Below, piece after piece: positions 35,835 through 48,200 of a DNA stretch of 64,000 nt. How positions within the stretch are numbered: the stretch's first letter is position 1; each line of letters starts with the position of its first letter. Both the position numbers and the translations under genes were made by a program. Under the pieces are notes generated by a model, which saw only the letters and a program-made list of their open reading frames with translations, made no database searches and was not told the origin of the DNA. This stretch comes from Meandrina meandrites (Eukaryota; Cnidaria; Anthozoa; Scleractinia; Meandrinidae): the NCBI GenBank assembly GCA_963693305.1, contig OY855905.1, positions 40,722,395 through 40,786,394 of the forward strand, read 5' to 3'.

Positions 35835-36131
35835 ATGTAAATGTAATGTAAATGTTGTTTATAGTGGTCATGCACTTAGCTTCGAGATAGCTAGTTTGCA
35901 GGCATGCCACTGAAACATAGGAAACAAATAACTTTAAATGAACATAACATGGTTAAAAAAAATCCCAACTGGCTGGAGGCAGACCAGTTGACTATATACA
36001 AAGCGTGACCGAGGATTTGAAGTCGGGACGACCGTGAAACAAATCCAGCTAGTGGCAGGGTGGAGGGCTTGAACCCGGGACCTCCGGATTACAAGACCAG
36101 CGCCCTAAACCACTCGGCCACGCTGCCTCCA
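35835..36131 (-). mobile_element. tRNA-derived SINE in the satellite
   Basis: On the minus strand the head reads GCAGCGTGGCCGAGTGGTTT (A box region) then GGTTCAAGCCC (B box), a tRNA-like promoter whose stems are partly mispaired. A ~190-bp body follows (with GACCGTGAAACAAATCC read on the plus strand), and it ends with a (CATTTA)n-like tail at about 35835-35860. RNA polymerase III transcription is expected by type. Confidence 0.75.
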
Positions 36132-36218
36132 CAAATCCTTAAGTGTTTATAACTCAATCCTTGTTTTAGTCCATTGCTCAATTTAGAGATTCCCCGTTCT
36201 AGTAAATTCCCGCTTTAA

Positions 36219-36892
36219 GGAGGCTCACAACGGTTTCCAGCCATTTCAAGCTCTTAAACTTTTATGGGCCAGTACTACAAATCTTTGTCAGTTGCTGCTT
36301 CAATAATGATATCAAACAAATGTCCGATCATCGCTGAATAAGTTGCGGTCCTTTTCATGACGTCACTGGTTACTATAGCAACAGTTTTACCTGTTAAAAA
36401 CACCCTTAATTTTCCCTTTGAGTCAGTATAACTCAAAAACGAGTCCGGTGACCCCCAGTTTTTATTATTGAATAATGATTGGCATGTTAAGATGGAACTT
36501 TTTACAAAGTTAAAAAAATTTCTCCGGAGCGGTTTCAGAGCCACCTTAAATTTTCGAAAATTTAAGGTGGCTCTGAAACTGCTCCGGAGAAATTTTTTTA
36601 ACTTTGTAAAAAGTTCCATCTTAACATGCCAATCATTATTCAATAATAAAAAATGGGGGTCACCGGACTCGTTTTTGAGTTATACTGACTCAAAGGGAAA
36701 ATTAAGGGTGTTTTTAACAGGTAAAACTGTTGCTATAGTAACCAGTGACGTCATGAAAAGGACCGCAACTTATTCAGCAATGATTGGACATTTGGTCGAT
36801 ATCATTATTGTTGCAGCAACTGATAAAAATTTGTAGTACTGACCCATCAAAGTTTAAGAGCTGGAAAGCGCTGGAAACCGTTGTGAGCCTCC
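36219..36892. mobile_element. 674-bp zero-loop palindromic TTAA element
   Basis: Two 337-bp arms (36219-36555, 36556-36892) are reverse complements with few mismatches and meet at TTTTCGAAAA with no spacer. TTAA stands outside each end, and the termini are GGAGGCTCACAACGG. It lies inside the satellite. The two mirror-image 122-codon ORFs (one per arm and strand) are consequences of the palindrome, though each arm has an open frame of over 300 bp. Confidence 0.9.
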
Positions 36893-37930
36893 TTAAGAGA
36901 TTCCGCGGTTTAGTAAAATTCCCCGTTTTAGAGAATCCCCGTTTTAGTAAATTCCCCATTTTAGAGATTCCTCGTTTTAGTAAATTCCCCATTTTAGAGA
37001 TTCTGCGTTTTAGTAAATTCCCCATTTTAGAGATTCCTCGTTTTAGTAAATTCCTCGTTTTAGAGATTCCACGTTTTAGTAAATTCCCCATCTTAGAGAT
37101 TCCGCGTCTTAGTAAATTCCCCATTTTAGAGATTCCTCGTTTTAGTAAATTCCCCATTTTAGAGATTCCCCGTTTTAATAAATTCCCCGTTTTAGTAAAT
37201 TCCCCATTTTAGAGATTCCTCGTTTTAGTAAATTCCCCGTTTTAGAGATTCCTCGTTTTAGAGATTCCCCGTTTAAGTAAATTCCCCCTATTAGAGATTC
37301 CCCGTTTTAGTAAATTCCCTATTTTAATTTAGGGATTCCTCGTTTTTGTAAATTCCCCGTTTTAAAGATTCCGCGTTTTAGTAAATTCCCCATTTTAGAG
37401 ATTCCTCGTTTTAGTAAATTCCCCGTTTTAGAGATTCCTCGTTTTAGAGATTCCCCGTTTAAGTAAATTCCCCCTATTAGAGATTCCCCGTTTTAGTAAA
37501 TTCCCTATTTTAATTTAGGAATTCCTCGTTTTTGTAAATTCCCCGTTTTAAAGATTCCGCGTTTTAGTAAATTCCCCATTTTAGAGATTCCTCGTTTTAG
37601 TAAATTCCCCGTTTTAGAGATTCCCCGTTTTAGTAAATTCCCCATTTTAGGAAATCCCCGCTTAAGTAAATTCCCCCTATTAGAGAGTCCCTGTTTTAGT
37701 AAATTTCCCGTTTTAGAGATTCCCCATTTTAGAGATTGCCCGCTTAAGTAAATTCCCCCTTTTAGAGAGTCCCCGTTTTAGTAAATTTCCCGTTTTAGAG
37801 ATTCCGCGCTTTATTAAATTCCCTCGTTTAGAGATTCCCCGTTTTGAGTAAATTTCCCGTTTTAGAAAATTCCCTGTTTTAGAGATTCCTCGTTTCAGTA
37901 AACTCCCCGCTTTAGAGATTCCCCCTTTTA

Positions 37931-39993
37931 TATATCAAATCTAGATCAATGTTTATATCAAATCTAGATCAAATGCTAACTAATACTAGCAAATAATGCC
38001 AGCATAATTTCCTGTCTCCCATTAAAGCATTAAAATAGGAAAAAAAAATACTGATACATTGAGTATATCAATTTTGAATTTAATTTAAAAATTTTATTTT
38101 CCAAGCTAAAAATGTTTGAAAAAACATCCATATTATAATTGCACGTTGAATTTGAGTTGTCCATATCCCTTAGATTTAAGGTGGAGAACTATACTAGTGC
38201 ACGTTGTTGAGATACTCTCCCTAAAACTGCACTTTTTTCTACATTTGAAAATAAATAAATAAGTTTCAAACTGATTTCTTGCCCATTTTTAAAGTTGTAA
38301 CTTCTAGATTTGACAATAATACTGCTTTCTCTTCACCACTTGTAGGGCGGACGTAGGCTCGTCCGTCTCGGCCATGTGTGCTGGTTTGGGTCTATGACAC
38401 ACTTGGTGTCTCGCTTCTGAATTCTTCTAGAAACTTGGTTCAGCTCTTCTTCGATCGCATGTTTGGGTTGCGCCTCTTCAGTAGTGTCATCTCAGCACTG
38501 CTGAGAATATCGCTATGATATTCCAGGTCTATGTTGCTCGGCTTGCGGCTTAAACTTTCAACGGCTTAACGGTTTTAGAATAAGCGAACTCCATATGAAA
38601 CCTTAAAGCGGGTTTACCTCGGGCTTTTCACAAACGTTTTCACACTTAAAATCTTGTTGGCTCTCTTTCTTAGGCATTCAAATGATTTCTTGTTGTTCGT
38701 ATGCATATTCCAGTAATAATATCATGGGTGACAAATTACTCCTTAATTTTGGCGCGAGATTTTAGCGTTAATTTATAATTTCACAGTCATGTAAAATTGC
38801 AAGATTGCCAACGTTTCCCATGTCTCAGTATCAAGATGGCGTACAGGGTTTTAAAAGATGATCTTAACCCTATCCAGACGGGGGGGGGGGGGGCGGAAAG
38901 TGCCCGCGGTGACTTTGAATGTTTATAACTTTTTCAAGATTCAACCAAACGCTGCCAAACTTTACGAGTTTTTCTAAAATTTATCTGGGAACAAATTGGT
39001 AGGATAGGTTGATGTGTCTGGAACTTGACGTTACCATGGCAACGTCATTTTGACAGACATGTTTTTCCAAATTTTTGTGTTTCCATTATTCTTTTAGGTT
39101 TTTTTTGCACTGTTTTATATATTTTGAGTATTTTTCAGTAATTTTGGGCGGTTTTCTGATGTTTTGGAAAAATTTAGAAATCGAAGATGGCGGAGCCAAG
39201 ATGGCGGCTGTTTTGACATCATGATGTAATTGTCACGTGATGTGACGTCATCACCGCACGTGACGTATATAAAAAGATAGATTTTTGGACATACTATATA
39301 TCCTGTAAGTAAACTTTGTACATTTTCGCTTGAAGTTCATCTAGGCCAGTTTACTTTGGTGCTGTACGTAATAAACTTTTAGCGATAATTTACATTTCAA
39401 AACGTCAAAACGACTTTAAAACACGAAGCCGATTTCATGAATAGCATCGAGCTGATTTTTGAGTGTTTTACACGGGCGCGGTTTTCAGTTTAATTTGTTC
39501 ATGACGAATTATACCCAATAATGCAAGGAGGTTTCAACAATACTCGACATTGAAACATTTTATGAACAGCAAGAAGGATTCTTGCTGTTTGAGTTGACAA
39601 ATTCTGAAAATTGCAAACTTTAGCCGAAATATATACTTAGAAACTTTTCAAAGCTTGAAGTTCTCGACACGATAAAAAAGTAAAAAACCTACGATTGTAA
39701 GCGTAATTTGTCACAGTCAAATGGTATACTCGTGAAAAAAGAAAATAATTTCACTTGCGTTTTGTCGCGTGAAATTATTTCCTAATTTCACTCGTCACCA
39801 ATAATCTCCCGTTTTGCCAAGAACATCTGCAAATTTAATCTACTCCTAGACAATGAATAACAACTGAAATTGCATTGTGCAAATTGAAACAAATTGAAAC
39901 AAACACCATTTTCCATTTCAATTCCGCTAAATCGAAAAACCCTACTACAATTAGTGTAAATATGAACCTAGTAAATGTCCTTGCTCACCATGA
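37931..39993. other. Intergenic, no gene recognised
   Basis: AT-rich, with a 13-14 bp G run near 38881. 39180-39260 has several TGACGTCA/CACGTGA words (GTGATGTGACGTCATC, CGCACGTGACGTATATAAAAAG) just before a TATAAAA. This looks like a CRE/E-box promoter, but no ORF follows. An inverted pair GTGAAAAAAGAAAATAATTTCAC / GTGAAATTATTTCC is at about 39733-39790. Confidence 0.4.
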
Positions 39994-40122
39994 GTACTCG
40001 TAGATCAGTGGATAGAGCGCTCGACCGGTGTTTGGGAGGCTAGGTCATGGGTTCGATTCCCGTCGGGGAGTCAGATTTTTCTTTGCCCCACGCTCGTGAC
40101 ATGATGGATATTTCATCTTTCA
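39994..40122 (+). mobile_element. tRNA-like SINE
   Basis: GTAGATCAGTGGATAGAGCG (A box) and GGGTTCGATTCCCGTCGGGG (B box) with a widened anticodon region, followed by AGATTTTTCTTTGCCCCACG...CATCTTTC. The body and tail are not tRNA, so this is a SINE head. A functional tRNA is unlikely. Confidence 0.7.
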
Positions 40123-40264
40123 TAGTGTAAGTATTGTAGGAGTAGGGCCTGAAGATTATCAACATTTTGCAACGTGCTTCAGCTCTGGTTGGCCAATATC
40201 ATCATGATAATGTATTATAGACATACAGATTACAGGATTTATGTTCCCCTTTTCTCATCCTCAG

Positions 40265-40316
40265 GTAAAACGTGCTTTAAATTATCCGATACAGAGAATC
40301 AATTGAATTGAAAGAG
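40265..40316 (+). promoter_or_regulatory. Leader of gene C start exon
   Basis: Follows the pyrimidine tract tttctcatcctcag. 52-nt leader with GTAAAACGTG and GATACAGAGAATC, matching the leaders of genes D and E. Supports the chosen ATG at 40317. Confidence 0.5.
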
Positions 40317-42843
40317 ATGGATAAAAGTGACAATCTTCCTCCAGGTATGACTGAAGCCTCGGTCTTACATGCCCCCTCTATGCTACAAGGGAATAGGGGA
40401 TACGGGGTGGGAGGGGGAGGGGGCTAGGGAGACAAAGTGGACAGAACACCCACTCGGAGCTTTACCTCCAAATAATAGTTGTCGACGTACATTACAGTAA
40501 CTATGCATCTTTTTAAGATTCGATTTCAGTGAAAAAAAGAAAAACGGGTTCAGTTCTCAAGATCGATTGTGCATAGAAGTGGTAAGGTCAGGTTTATTAA
40601 CATTCGGGGTACGCAAAACAAAGCTTGATAAATTCCTGAAAAGAAAACATCGAAGCCGCGTTTAAGGTACGTGACCCCGGAATTTGATCAGGATACCTAA
40701 AGCATTCCCATATAAAGAAAAAAAGGCGTGTTTAATTCTCTTGTGAAATGATCTCTTGGTAAAGAATCAAAGAATCGGCGCTGGAATATCCCGTATGCAC
40801 ATTGCTCATCGAACATTTTACCATAATTTTCAACATTTCATGTTGTTCATTTAACAACAGAGGAACAAATAATTTAAATTGCTGTTATTTCCTGACTCAA
40901 CAGATTACTTTAAATTTTATCCTTTAATAATGTATTGTTGCAGTGGAAATTCCACCGAAGGCACAGCTACCACCTTACACACCTCAACCAGGTTTACAAC
41001 CTCAGCCTGGTTACTCAGCTCAACCTGGTTACCAACCTCAGCCTGGTGGCACAGCTCAGCCAGGTTTCCAACCTCATCCTGGTGGCACAGCTCAGCCAGG
41101 TATCCAACCTCAGCCTGGTGGCACAACTCAGCCAGGTTTCCAACCTCAGCCTGGTTACCCAGCTCAACCTGGTTACCAACCTCAGCCTGGTTACCCAGCT
41201 CAACCTGGCTACCAACCTCAGCCTGGTTACCCAGCTCAGCCTGGTTACCCAGCTCAGCCTGGTTACCAACAGCCATTTTATCCACCACCACCACCACCAC
41301 CTGCCCAGCAAGTCCAGCAAAGCAACACCGTGATCAATTTGGCCATGCCTGTAAGTTCCTTTGTTCAGTTTCTTCTTATGCAGAATTCGTGACTTCTCAG
41401 CGATACTCCAGTTAAATAACGACCAATAAATTTGACAGCTTGCCAAAAAGACGGTAAACTTTGAAGTCAAAAAATACTTACTGAATGAAGTCGACTTGGT
41501 GTGTATACGCAGCAGGTCTCTCGTTTGCTCCTACTGTTAAATTCATTTGTACTCAGGGGCTTTATCCCCTCACAAAAGAAACAATAGATGTGCACTTTCA
41601 TGATACTTTGCTCCATTAATATTTGTTCATTGTACATTGTACAATTATATCGAAGCACCCTCTCTCGCCGAAAGCGTGCGTGAGCGGATCCCGTACCTAA
41701 AATGGTCACACAATACATCTCTTTGGTTTGGCCAGAAGCTGTACGCATGCGCACAATCAATTATCCACGGAGTAGCAGCCATGGACAGCTGTTTACTATT
41801 CGGGTTATTGTTTAGAATCTGACTAAACAACAAGTGTCATTGGCGTACTTCGTCAAGTCTATTTATATCAAGGGGTCATGCGAATTAGTGCTAATATAAG
41901 GATTGTGTGGGAATTTAAAGGAAAAATTTAGCACGTAGAAACAAATATCTGAGATAACAAAATTGTTACACAAGGCAGCCCAAAGGGTTGTTTATTCTTA
42001 TTATAAGTGACCAATTTATGTTATTCTCCATTTTCGTCCCCATAGCCCTTTTCGCTTCTCTTAGCCGGCAGTGTCTTGGCACGAGAAAAGAAGGGTTCTG
42101 GTGATTTTTATTTTTTATGGGCAAACAAAGAAATCTTGAGCGGAAGTAAAAGAAGCCATGGCTCTCCCGTACATTATATAGAAAAATCAGGACTGCTTAC
42201 ATGAAGACCGGAAGTCCTAGAATCTATGACTGGAATTCCTTTGTCTCCAGAGCCCTTCGTTTCTCGTGCCAAGGCCCTGCCGGCTAAGAGAAGCGAAAAG
42301 GGCTATGGGGACGAGAATGGTTATTCTCATCAGTGTTATTCTGTCCTAGGCCGCCCAAACAGTCACCGTGAAGCCTCGTCCTAGCAATTACCTTGGCTTA
42401 TCAATATTTACCTGCCTGTGCTGCTATTGGGCAATCGGAATTGTGGCGATTGTGTTTTCTTGTATGGTAAGAGAAAATTATAGACCTTGTACATGACCTG
42501 AATAACAGCTGCGAAGTAGAGTAGTTCCGCTTTAGAATGGATAGAACTACAGTTTTCGCAGCCGCAAGGGAACGTAATGCTGTTAGTGTGAGCTTTATCA
42601 CACACAGACTCAGAAAATCAATGTTTTCGTCTCGATAAAAAAATTCTGAAGAGAAAAGCGAAGAGGGAAACCATTTTACTCAAATAAAATAAGTACATCA
42701 TTTATGTGCGCAATGATTACATGTAAATGTTTGCTTTCGATGCTCTTTGTACCATTTTTGGTTGCGTTTGTACGCTAGAGTGATACACTAGAGTGTTTGA
42801 CAATAGAACGCGCGAGGAACAGTAAGGGCCCCAGGATGCTTCC

Positions 42844-42874
<31 letters not shown>

Positions 42875-43687
42875 CATACATACATACATACATACATACA
42901 TACATACATACATACATACATACATACATACATACATACATACATACATACATACATACATACATACATACATACATACATACATACATACATACATACA
43001 TACATACATACATACATACATGTTTGCATCATTTAGAATGAGTCTCTCTTTAATTGGAAGCCAGTTCAATGATCGCAGCCCATCCGAAATATGATCATAC
43101 TTTCTTAGTCCCAAAATAATTCGTCCAGCGAAATTTTGGACTTTTTGTAACTTGAACGACCGCGTAGCGGGAGTCCGATTTATTACAGATGGAATTAGAC
43201 GACACGAAGTCTTATTATGAATTTAAAATCATAAGTATTACAAAATTTCGAGGAAAACTTTAGAGAAAGTGAGACCTTTTGAGGATTTATGATCACTATG
43301 ACAAAAAAGCCATTTTTGAAAGTGAAGGCTTTTGGAATATCAAGGAGTATTTAGTCACAATAAGGAACCAATAAAGAACGCGCGCATGTGCAACACGCGA
43401 AATTTGTTATTGGACACCTTGTAATTGGACGCTTTAGCTGCGCGCGCTCCAATTTGGTAAGAATATAGGGCATGCTAAGAACCAATCAGGTTCGATAATT
43501 TTGTTATAGTTATGATTGATTAGTTAATTAATAATTATCTTTTCTGTTATTGCAGGTGAACAGCGCATATGACGAAGAAGATTACGACGGTGCCTTGAGA
43601 AACGCAAGGATCGCCAAGTGGCTGAATATAGCTTCAATCGTGTCTGGCATCGTCATCACGATCATTATTATGGCTACCGTCATTTAA
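40317..43687 (+). CDS. Dispanin/CD225 gene C, complete (4 exons, 227 aa)
   Basis: Exons 40317-40344, 40944-41350, 42350-42466 and 43556-43687, all GT-AG and in phase. Longest N-terminal tail of the array: MDKSDNLPP then about 110 residues of [13 protein letters not shown] units, with three divergent [13 protein letters not shown] units, a seven-proline run and [10 protein letters not shown]. The membrane part reads [20 protein letters not shown]...VFSCM, the loop [19 protein letters not shown], and the C-terminal TM ends IIIMATVI. Two usually conserved residues differ from the sister genes: Pro to Ala in the WPIG word and Gly to Glu in GD. Exon 3 lacks two codons (VKPRP for VPANPRP). Frame and splice sites are intact, so it is probably expressed. 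Intron 3 holds a LINE fragment and a (CATA)n tract. Family role as for gene B; specific function unknown. Confidence 0.9.
40985..41275 (+). repeat. Coding minisatellite in gene C exon 2
   Basis: Tandem 33-bp units of type CAGCCTGGTTACCCAGCTCA with a GGTGGCACAGCTCAGCCAGG variant repeated three times. Long overlapping ORFs in the other frames and on the minus strand are shadows of this repeat. Confidence 0.9.
42843..43020. repeat. (CATA)n microsatellite
   Basis: About 44 uninterrupted CATA units in gene C intron 3, adjoining a LINE fragment whose end it may represent. MYVC and IHTY repeat ORFs are artefacts. Confidence 0.95.
43021..43155 (-). pseudogene. LINE ORF2 C-terminal fragment
   Basis: Minus strand reads [20 protein letters not shown] and ERLILNDA, preceded by a K.QNF.R...LG stretch: the conserved region just after the RT thumb in CR1/jockey-like LINEs. 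Only about 40 residues remain, bordered by the (CATA)n tract. Confidence 0.7.
43156..43555 (+). other. Rest of gene C intron 3
   Basis: No coding signal. Acceptor ttctgttattgcag precedes exon 4. The conserved ~110 bp present upstream of exon 4 in genes A, B and D is missing here. Confidence 0.4.
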
Positions 43688-44406
43688 ATCATTGCTTGCT
43701 CGTTGGTCTCATTAGCTTCTTATAGCAACGCCCGATTTCGGTATAGTAAATAGTAGATAGGAATTAGTGAACTGACCAGTGCATGTTCAAATGGGGCTTA
43801 TCGGATTTCTTGAGTTTCGCCATAGCTTTGATTAACTGGGTAATCTTTCATTCTATAGACAAAATGTGTATAACAGGCTTGTTTAGATTTGCTCAACAAC
43901 ACAAAGTACTTTTTAACTTGATTTACCTTTTTGTAGTTTGACAGTTTAGCGTCTTTATAGTACAATTTAGAGAAATAAAAGTCTTGGTGACATTGACATT
44001 GAGCGCGCGTAACTAGTGCAAGTCCCAAACCACACGTAAGAATTTAAAATCCCTAAAACATGGAGGGAAGAAGGTAGAGTTCCAAATATTTTTGAGAATC
44101 AGAAATAGCAGAGCCTTCTTTATAATCCTAGTTATGGAATTACCATTTACACGTAAAAATGGTACGCTATTGAAGAAAGTCTGGAAATAAGGGTGTTTGA
44201 AAACGTCATAACTTTTATAATGATGGGAATTTCATAAAACCCAAACGAAGCATTGAACATGTGGACGTTCTTTATCTATTGAAAGTCTATTGATATCTAT
44301 TGAAAGTCTACATATTGCGATCGTGCAGTTTTCCCGATTGGGAGGTCACTTTCCGTATTAACTCGTGTTAGCGCTTTCGGAAGCTTTCGATGGTGTTCGG
44401 AGAATC

Positions 44407-44690
44407 CGAAGTTTTGGAGTGAGGAAATGTGTGAAGTGTGAAGTGTGAAGTGAATACTTTATTTACCCTCGGATTATAGAGTAGCTCTAACAGAGCTAAT
44501 GTCTCCGAGCATTTCAGCAGTACAACGGTACAACGGGTAAAGACCAGACCACAACACCGGGAAACTTCGGGCCCTACTCTTAACGATGAGTGTGTGGGTT
44601 CTTTAACGTCCCCTGCTGACCATAACAGTGAAGATGCAGGAGACGGGGCCTCCCCTGTCCTCCCTTGATTCACATATTGCCATACAAATG
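44407..44690 (-). repeat. Non-LTR retrotransposon 3' tail with (TTCACAC)n
   Basis: Minus-strand reading contains ACGTTAAAGAACCCACACAC, GGTAAATAAAGTATTCACTT and ends in a TTCACAC heptamer run (44427-44452 on plus as GTGTGAA). No ORF. Resembles a LINE 3' UTR. Confidence 0.5.
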
Positions 44691-45071
44691 TTTGGCAATC
44701 ACAGTTTACATACTCCGCGAAACATTTCTTTATGAATGGAAATTAGAATAGAATGCTAGCGGTCAGATTTTGAATTTTCTTGTTCTTATTTCCATTAAAA
44801 GGCGTTATTTGTCTTTTGGTCGTGCCCCCCCCCCTCCCCTCCCCCCCCCCCCCCCCCAATAGACTCCCATAAGAATGGGACGGATCCTTGGGGATGTAAA
44901 TCCATTAAAAGTGACTGTAGCTCTTAATATCTGACTGTGTTTTAAAATGGTATCTCTAGGGGACTAAAAAAAAATGAGCCACTCCTTCACGGGAAAAAAA
45001 ACTCAAAACAGCAAGGGACCGCCAACGATAACATACGATCTACAAGAGATCTAATCAGCCAAAAAAATGAA
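44691..45071. other. Non-coding with C runs
   Basis: C-rich tracts at about 44826-44859. Nothing else recognised. Confidence 0.4.
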
Positions 45072-45232
45072 ATAACGTTACTAACAATACAGCAAGGCTG
45101 ATACTACATGAAACGTAGACTTTGCGAGTCACCAACACGACAGCTGTCCACGGCTGCATCCCTGGTCGTGTTGGTGTCAAAGTCTACTTTTTCACCTAGT
45201 ATCAGCCTTGCTGTATTGTTCGTAATGTTATC
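45072..45232. repeat. Foldback repeat
   Basis: Arms AATACAGCAAGGCTGATACT / AGTATCAGCCTTGCTGTATT, extended by GTAGACTTTG / CAAAGTCTAC and ACCAACACGAC / GTCGTGTTGGT around a ~20-bp loop. Confidence 0.8.
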
Positions 45233-48200
45233 CTGTACGGAAGTACATCTAATTTTCCGACGAACATCCCCGCCCTTTTCATATAGTCATATACAGATAC
45301 TCCCGGGTCTTGTCACAGGTTTTCTACTTGTGTGACACAATTTACTTTGGAATGCATTTGACTACAAAGACAATAACTGCAAGGCTGACACTACGTAGAA
45401 ATGAAAAAAAAACTTAACGGGACAACGACATGATAGAGTCCAAATCGAAAATCAAGAATGCAAACTCTGGACAGCTGTTTCGACCTGATTGGGTCTCGTC
45501 AGCAGATTGTACGCCGCACAGAATAGAACAACCAGCGCGGAAACAGTTGTCTATAAAGTGCTCGTGGTAATGACGATCCGAGTGGGCTCAAATTCAAATG
45601 CCCGCCCATTGACCACAGCCTCGTGACTATTACTCAACGGGTCAATAATTCGAAATACCATGTCGTTGTCTCGATAGGGAAAGTGAGGATAGACAGAGCT
45701 ATCCCTACACTGAAAACATGGACAAAACCATGTGAAAACATTGAAAATGTACAGCATATCGAATTTAAAAAGATCTACAGTCCGAACAAAACTACGTACA
45801 CCAGCAGTATTTTCGTTCGCGGTCCCTTGCTTTCAGTTGTCACTTGCATTTTTTGACTGTTTTAGGCGATTTTCATGGTAAATTGCGAGGTGTGTTCCTC
45901 GAAAAGAAAAATAAAGGTTTTTTTCCCATCCAAAATAAGAAAAGTTAATTTGTTGATAAGTTTTGTCGATTTCGAGGTTAAGTCCGAGTCCTTTTGAGTT
46001 TCGAGTGACTGCCAACTCATATTTGACCAATAGTGTGCATTGACTTATTCATTATCAAAACAAAATGAAAGTCCACATATGTACGCATTGCGGACCCACG
46101 TTTATTTTCCTATTCTGGCCACGTGGCTTGTCAAATATGGCCGTGAAGGACTCTTTAATTGAATAAAGTTGTGCAAAAAGTATATCCATAGGAAGTCTGG
46201 TTTTCAAAATACGACGGTTAGAAACCTTCCATAGCAACAAATTGGTAGTACACCTGAAGCCTGTTTTTCCACTGCTAAACTTGATTTCATGCGAATATCT
46301 CGTCCGCGTTTCAAGTAATCCAGAAACTCTATGCTCATTTCACAAAGCTATGTTTAGCGGGGTTTTGTAAATTTTTGGGTGATTTTTGGGAATGTTTGGG
46401 AAGAGATAGTTTTTCTCAAATGTTTAGTAAAATGTGATTTCAAAATTAGAATTTGAAGTTAAAAATTAGTAGATGGACACCCAAACAGTCCCCTGACAAC
46501 CTGGGGTGCTCTTGCGTGGGGGTCAACTGTTTGTTGATGTTTCAAAAATAATTGTCTTTCTTCTATCCCTTCCTTAACCCTCCTAGAATTTTTTTTGTAA
46601 CCCGTGCAGACGATTACTGTGGGCCATCGACGAACGTGCCCTGTATGGCGGCCTAGCATAGAAACGAGGCTGAAGTTCCAAATTCTTTCGCGCGACCTCA
46701 AAATTGGCTGAAACCTTGCGATTTTCAAGATTTTGGGATGAAACTTTCGGTGAAACTGATTATGCTGGTCGCCGTTACCCAAAATATGAAAACGAGGCTG
46801 CAGTTAAAATTTACATAAACAACAAGAGGCATCCAAAGAGGAAATTTCTTAGAATTCATCAAGGAATGGAAAGTAAACAGATAATAAACGCTTTTTAGAC
46901 ACTATTTTCAGTTGCTGGGAAAATTATAGCTGTTCCACACTCCAAGCAGAAACATGTTCGAAGTTTCATTTCCAGTAAGGTATCCGGAAACCTATAAATA
47001 AGACGCTTGGTGTGGCAGTAGGTCCCAATTTAGCCCTGTAGTGGAGGAGGGAGGGAGGTGGGGTGGATGAGGGGCCGACTGAAGAATCTCCAAAGGTGAA
47101 ATATTACGAGCAATCCAAATATATCCCCGATTATGTCGTTTCGTTACCATGCCCACCCTTTCCAAATACTTTCCCAGCAGACCAAACATATCTTCCAGCA
47201 GCACCAACCCTCGAAATTTTGGTAGTGCTCGCACAGATTAGGCTTCAGCTCGATAGTGTGATCGTCCGCGTGAGAACAGTTCTGGGAAAAAACGTTGTTG
47301 GTGGCTGACGTTTCGACAACCTGAGCGGAAGATATCGTCAGTCAAACCATTCACTATGGGACTGTAGAAATGTTACGTATATATTAAATTTATGGTTAAA
47401 TAAACTTTTGCTATTATTCTAGCCTTACTAGACAGTGCAAAGCTCTTCTATATAGTTAAATCGCCCAACGCCAGCATATACATTTATTCCTTCTCACATA
47501 ACTAGGAAAACGTATGGCGAGGGGGACCGGAGGGGCTATGGTTACAAGAGCCGCAAGAAAGTCAGCTCTATTTTCGGACACGTGTCCAAAATTATCCTTA
47601 TTAGCTACGATATTCTTTCGGACATCTCAGACTATCGAAATGCCATTAGCTTATTCCAAAATACCAATAAATACCACCTTTTTAATTACGAAGTTTATCC
47701 CTCAGCCTCGTTTTAATGCTATGCCAAGTATGCTATTTTTTTCAGTTCCCCGCTGAAGGCCTTTACACGAGTTACAAGATTGCCGACAACATTTATCGTG
47801 TTCCTTAGGTCTCCCTTAACACTTCTAGACTGGTCGGCAAAAATCTTCAGAAAATCCCCACGGAAATACCATTGCTCCCAGAGTATACGCGTCCGTACCA
47901 AGTTAGAATTTACAATTGCGAAGACTATCATTTTTCGGCCCAGGAAATTTGGCTCAAATGATGAATTGCTTACCTGCAGGGAGACTCAAAACTAAATACA
48001 CTTTACAATAAACAAATTTTTTGCAAGAACTTAGTTTGAATGAAAATATCGTATTGTGTACAGGTTGTATAAAGCACATTTAGGTACCAGCTTTTCCTTA
48101 TGGATACCAGCAGTATCAGTTTTCCACCACATTTGATACATTTTTAGGAACTGTACAGTGATTGGAAATAACCACCGACTTGCTGTATCTAAAAGAAACT

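Larger units (their letters stand above)
35425..37930. repeat. 33-bp satellite (TTTTAGAGATTCC / TTTTAGTAAATTCC)
   Basis: Alternating half-units TTTTAGAGATTCCYCG and TTTTAGTAAATTCCCCA make a 33-bp unit over about 1.5 kb in total. Because 33 is a multiple of 3, both strands stay open (11-residue repeats FSKFPILEIPR and GISKMGNLLKR). A higher-order repeat of ~190 bp (e.g. around 37205-37390 and 37395-37575) is visible. It is interrupted by a SINE and by a 674-bp palindrome. Not CRISPR: no unique spacers. Confidence 0.92.

Noticed and set aside
36275..36836. Two near-identical 122-aa proteins on opposite strands
   Set aside because: They are the same arm read twice in a perfect palindrome; no family match recognised.
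36774..37212. 127- and 142-aa repeat proteins
   Set aside because: Open frames of the 33-bp satellite on both strands, running into palindrome sequence; no start or splice support.
35425..37930. CRISPR array
   Set aside because: No constant repeat with unique spacers; a simple satellite in a eukaryotic genome.
40879..41470. Other-frame ORFs over gene C exon 2 (Trp/Ser/Thr-rich, Val/Leu-rich and minus-strand frames)
   Set aside because: Shadows of the coding minisatellite; only the PGYPAQ frame joins in phase to conserved exons.
42717..43114. MYVC / IHTY repeat ORFs
   Set aside because: Translation of the (CATA)n microsatellite.
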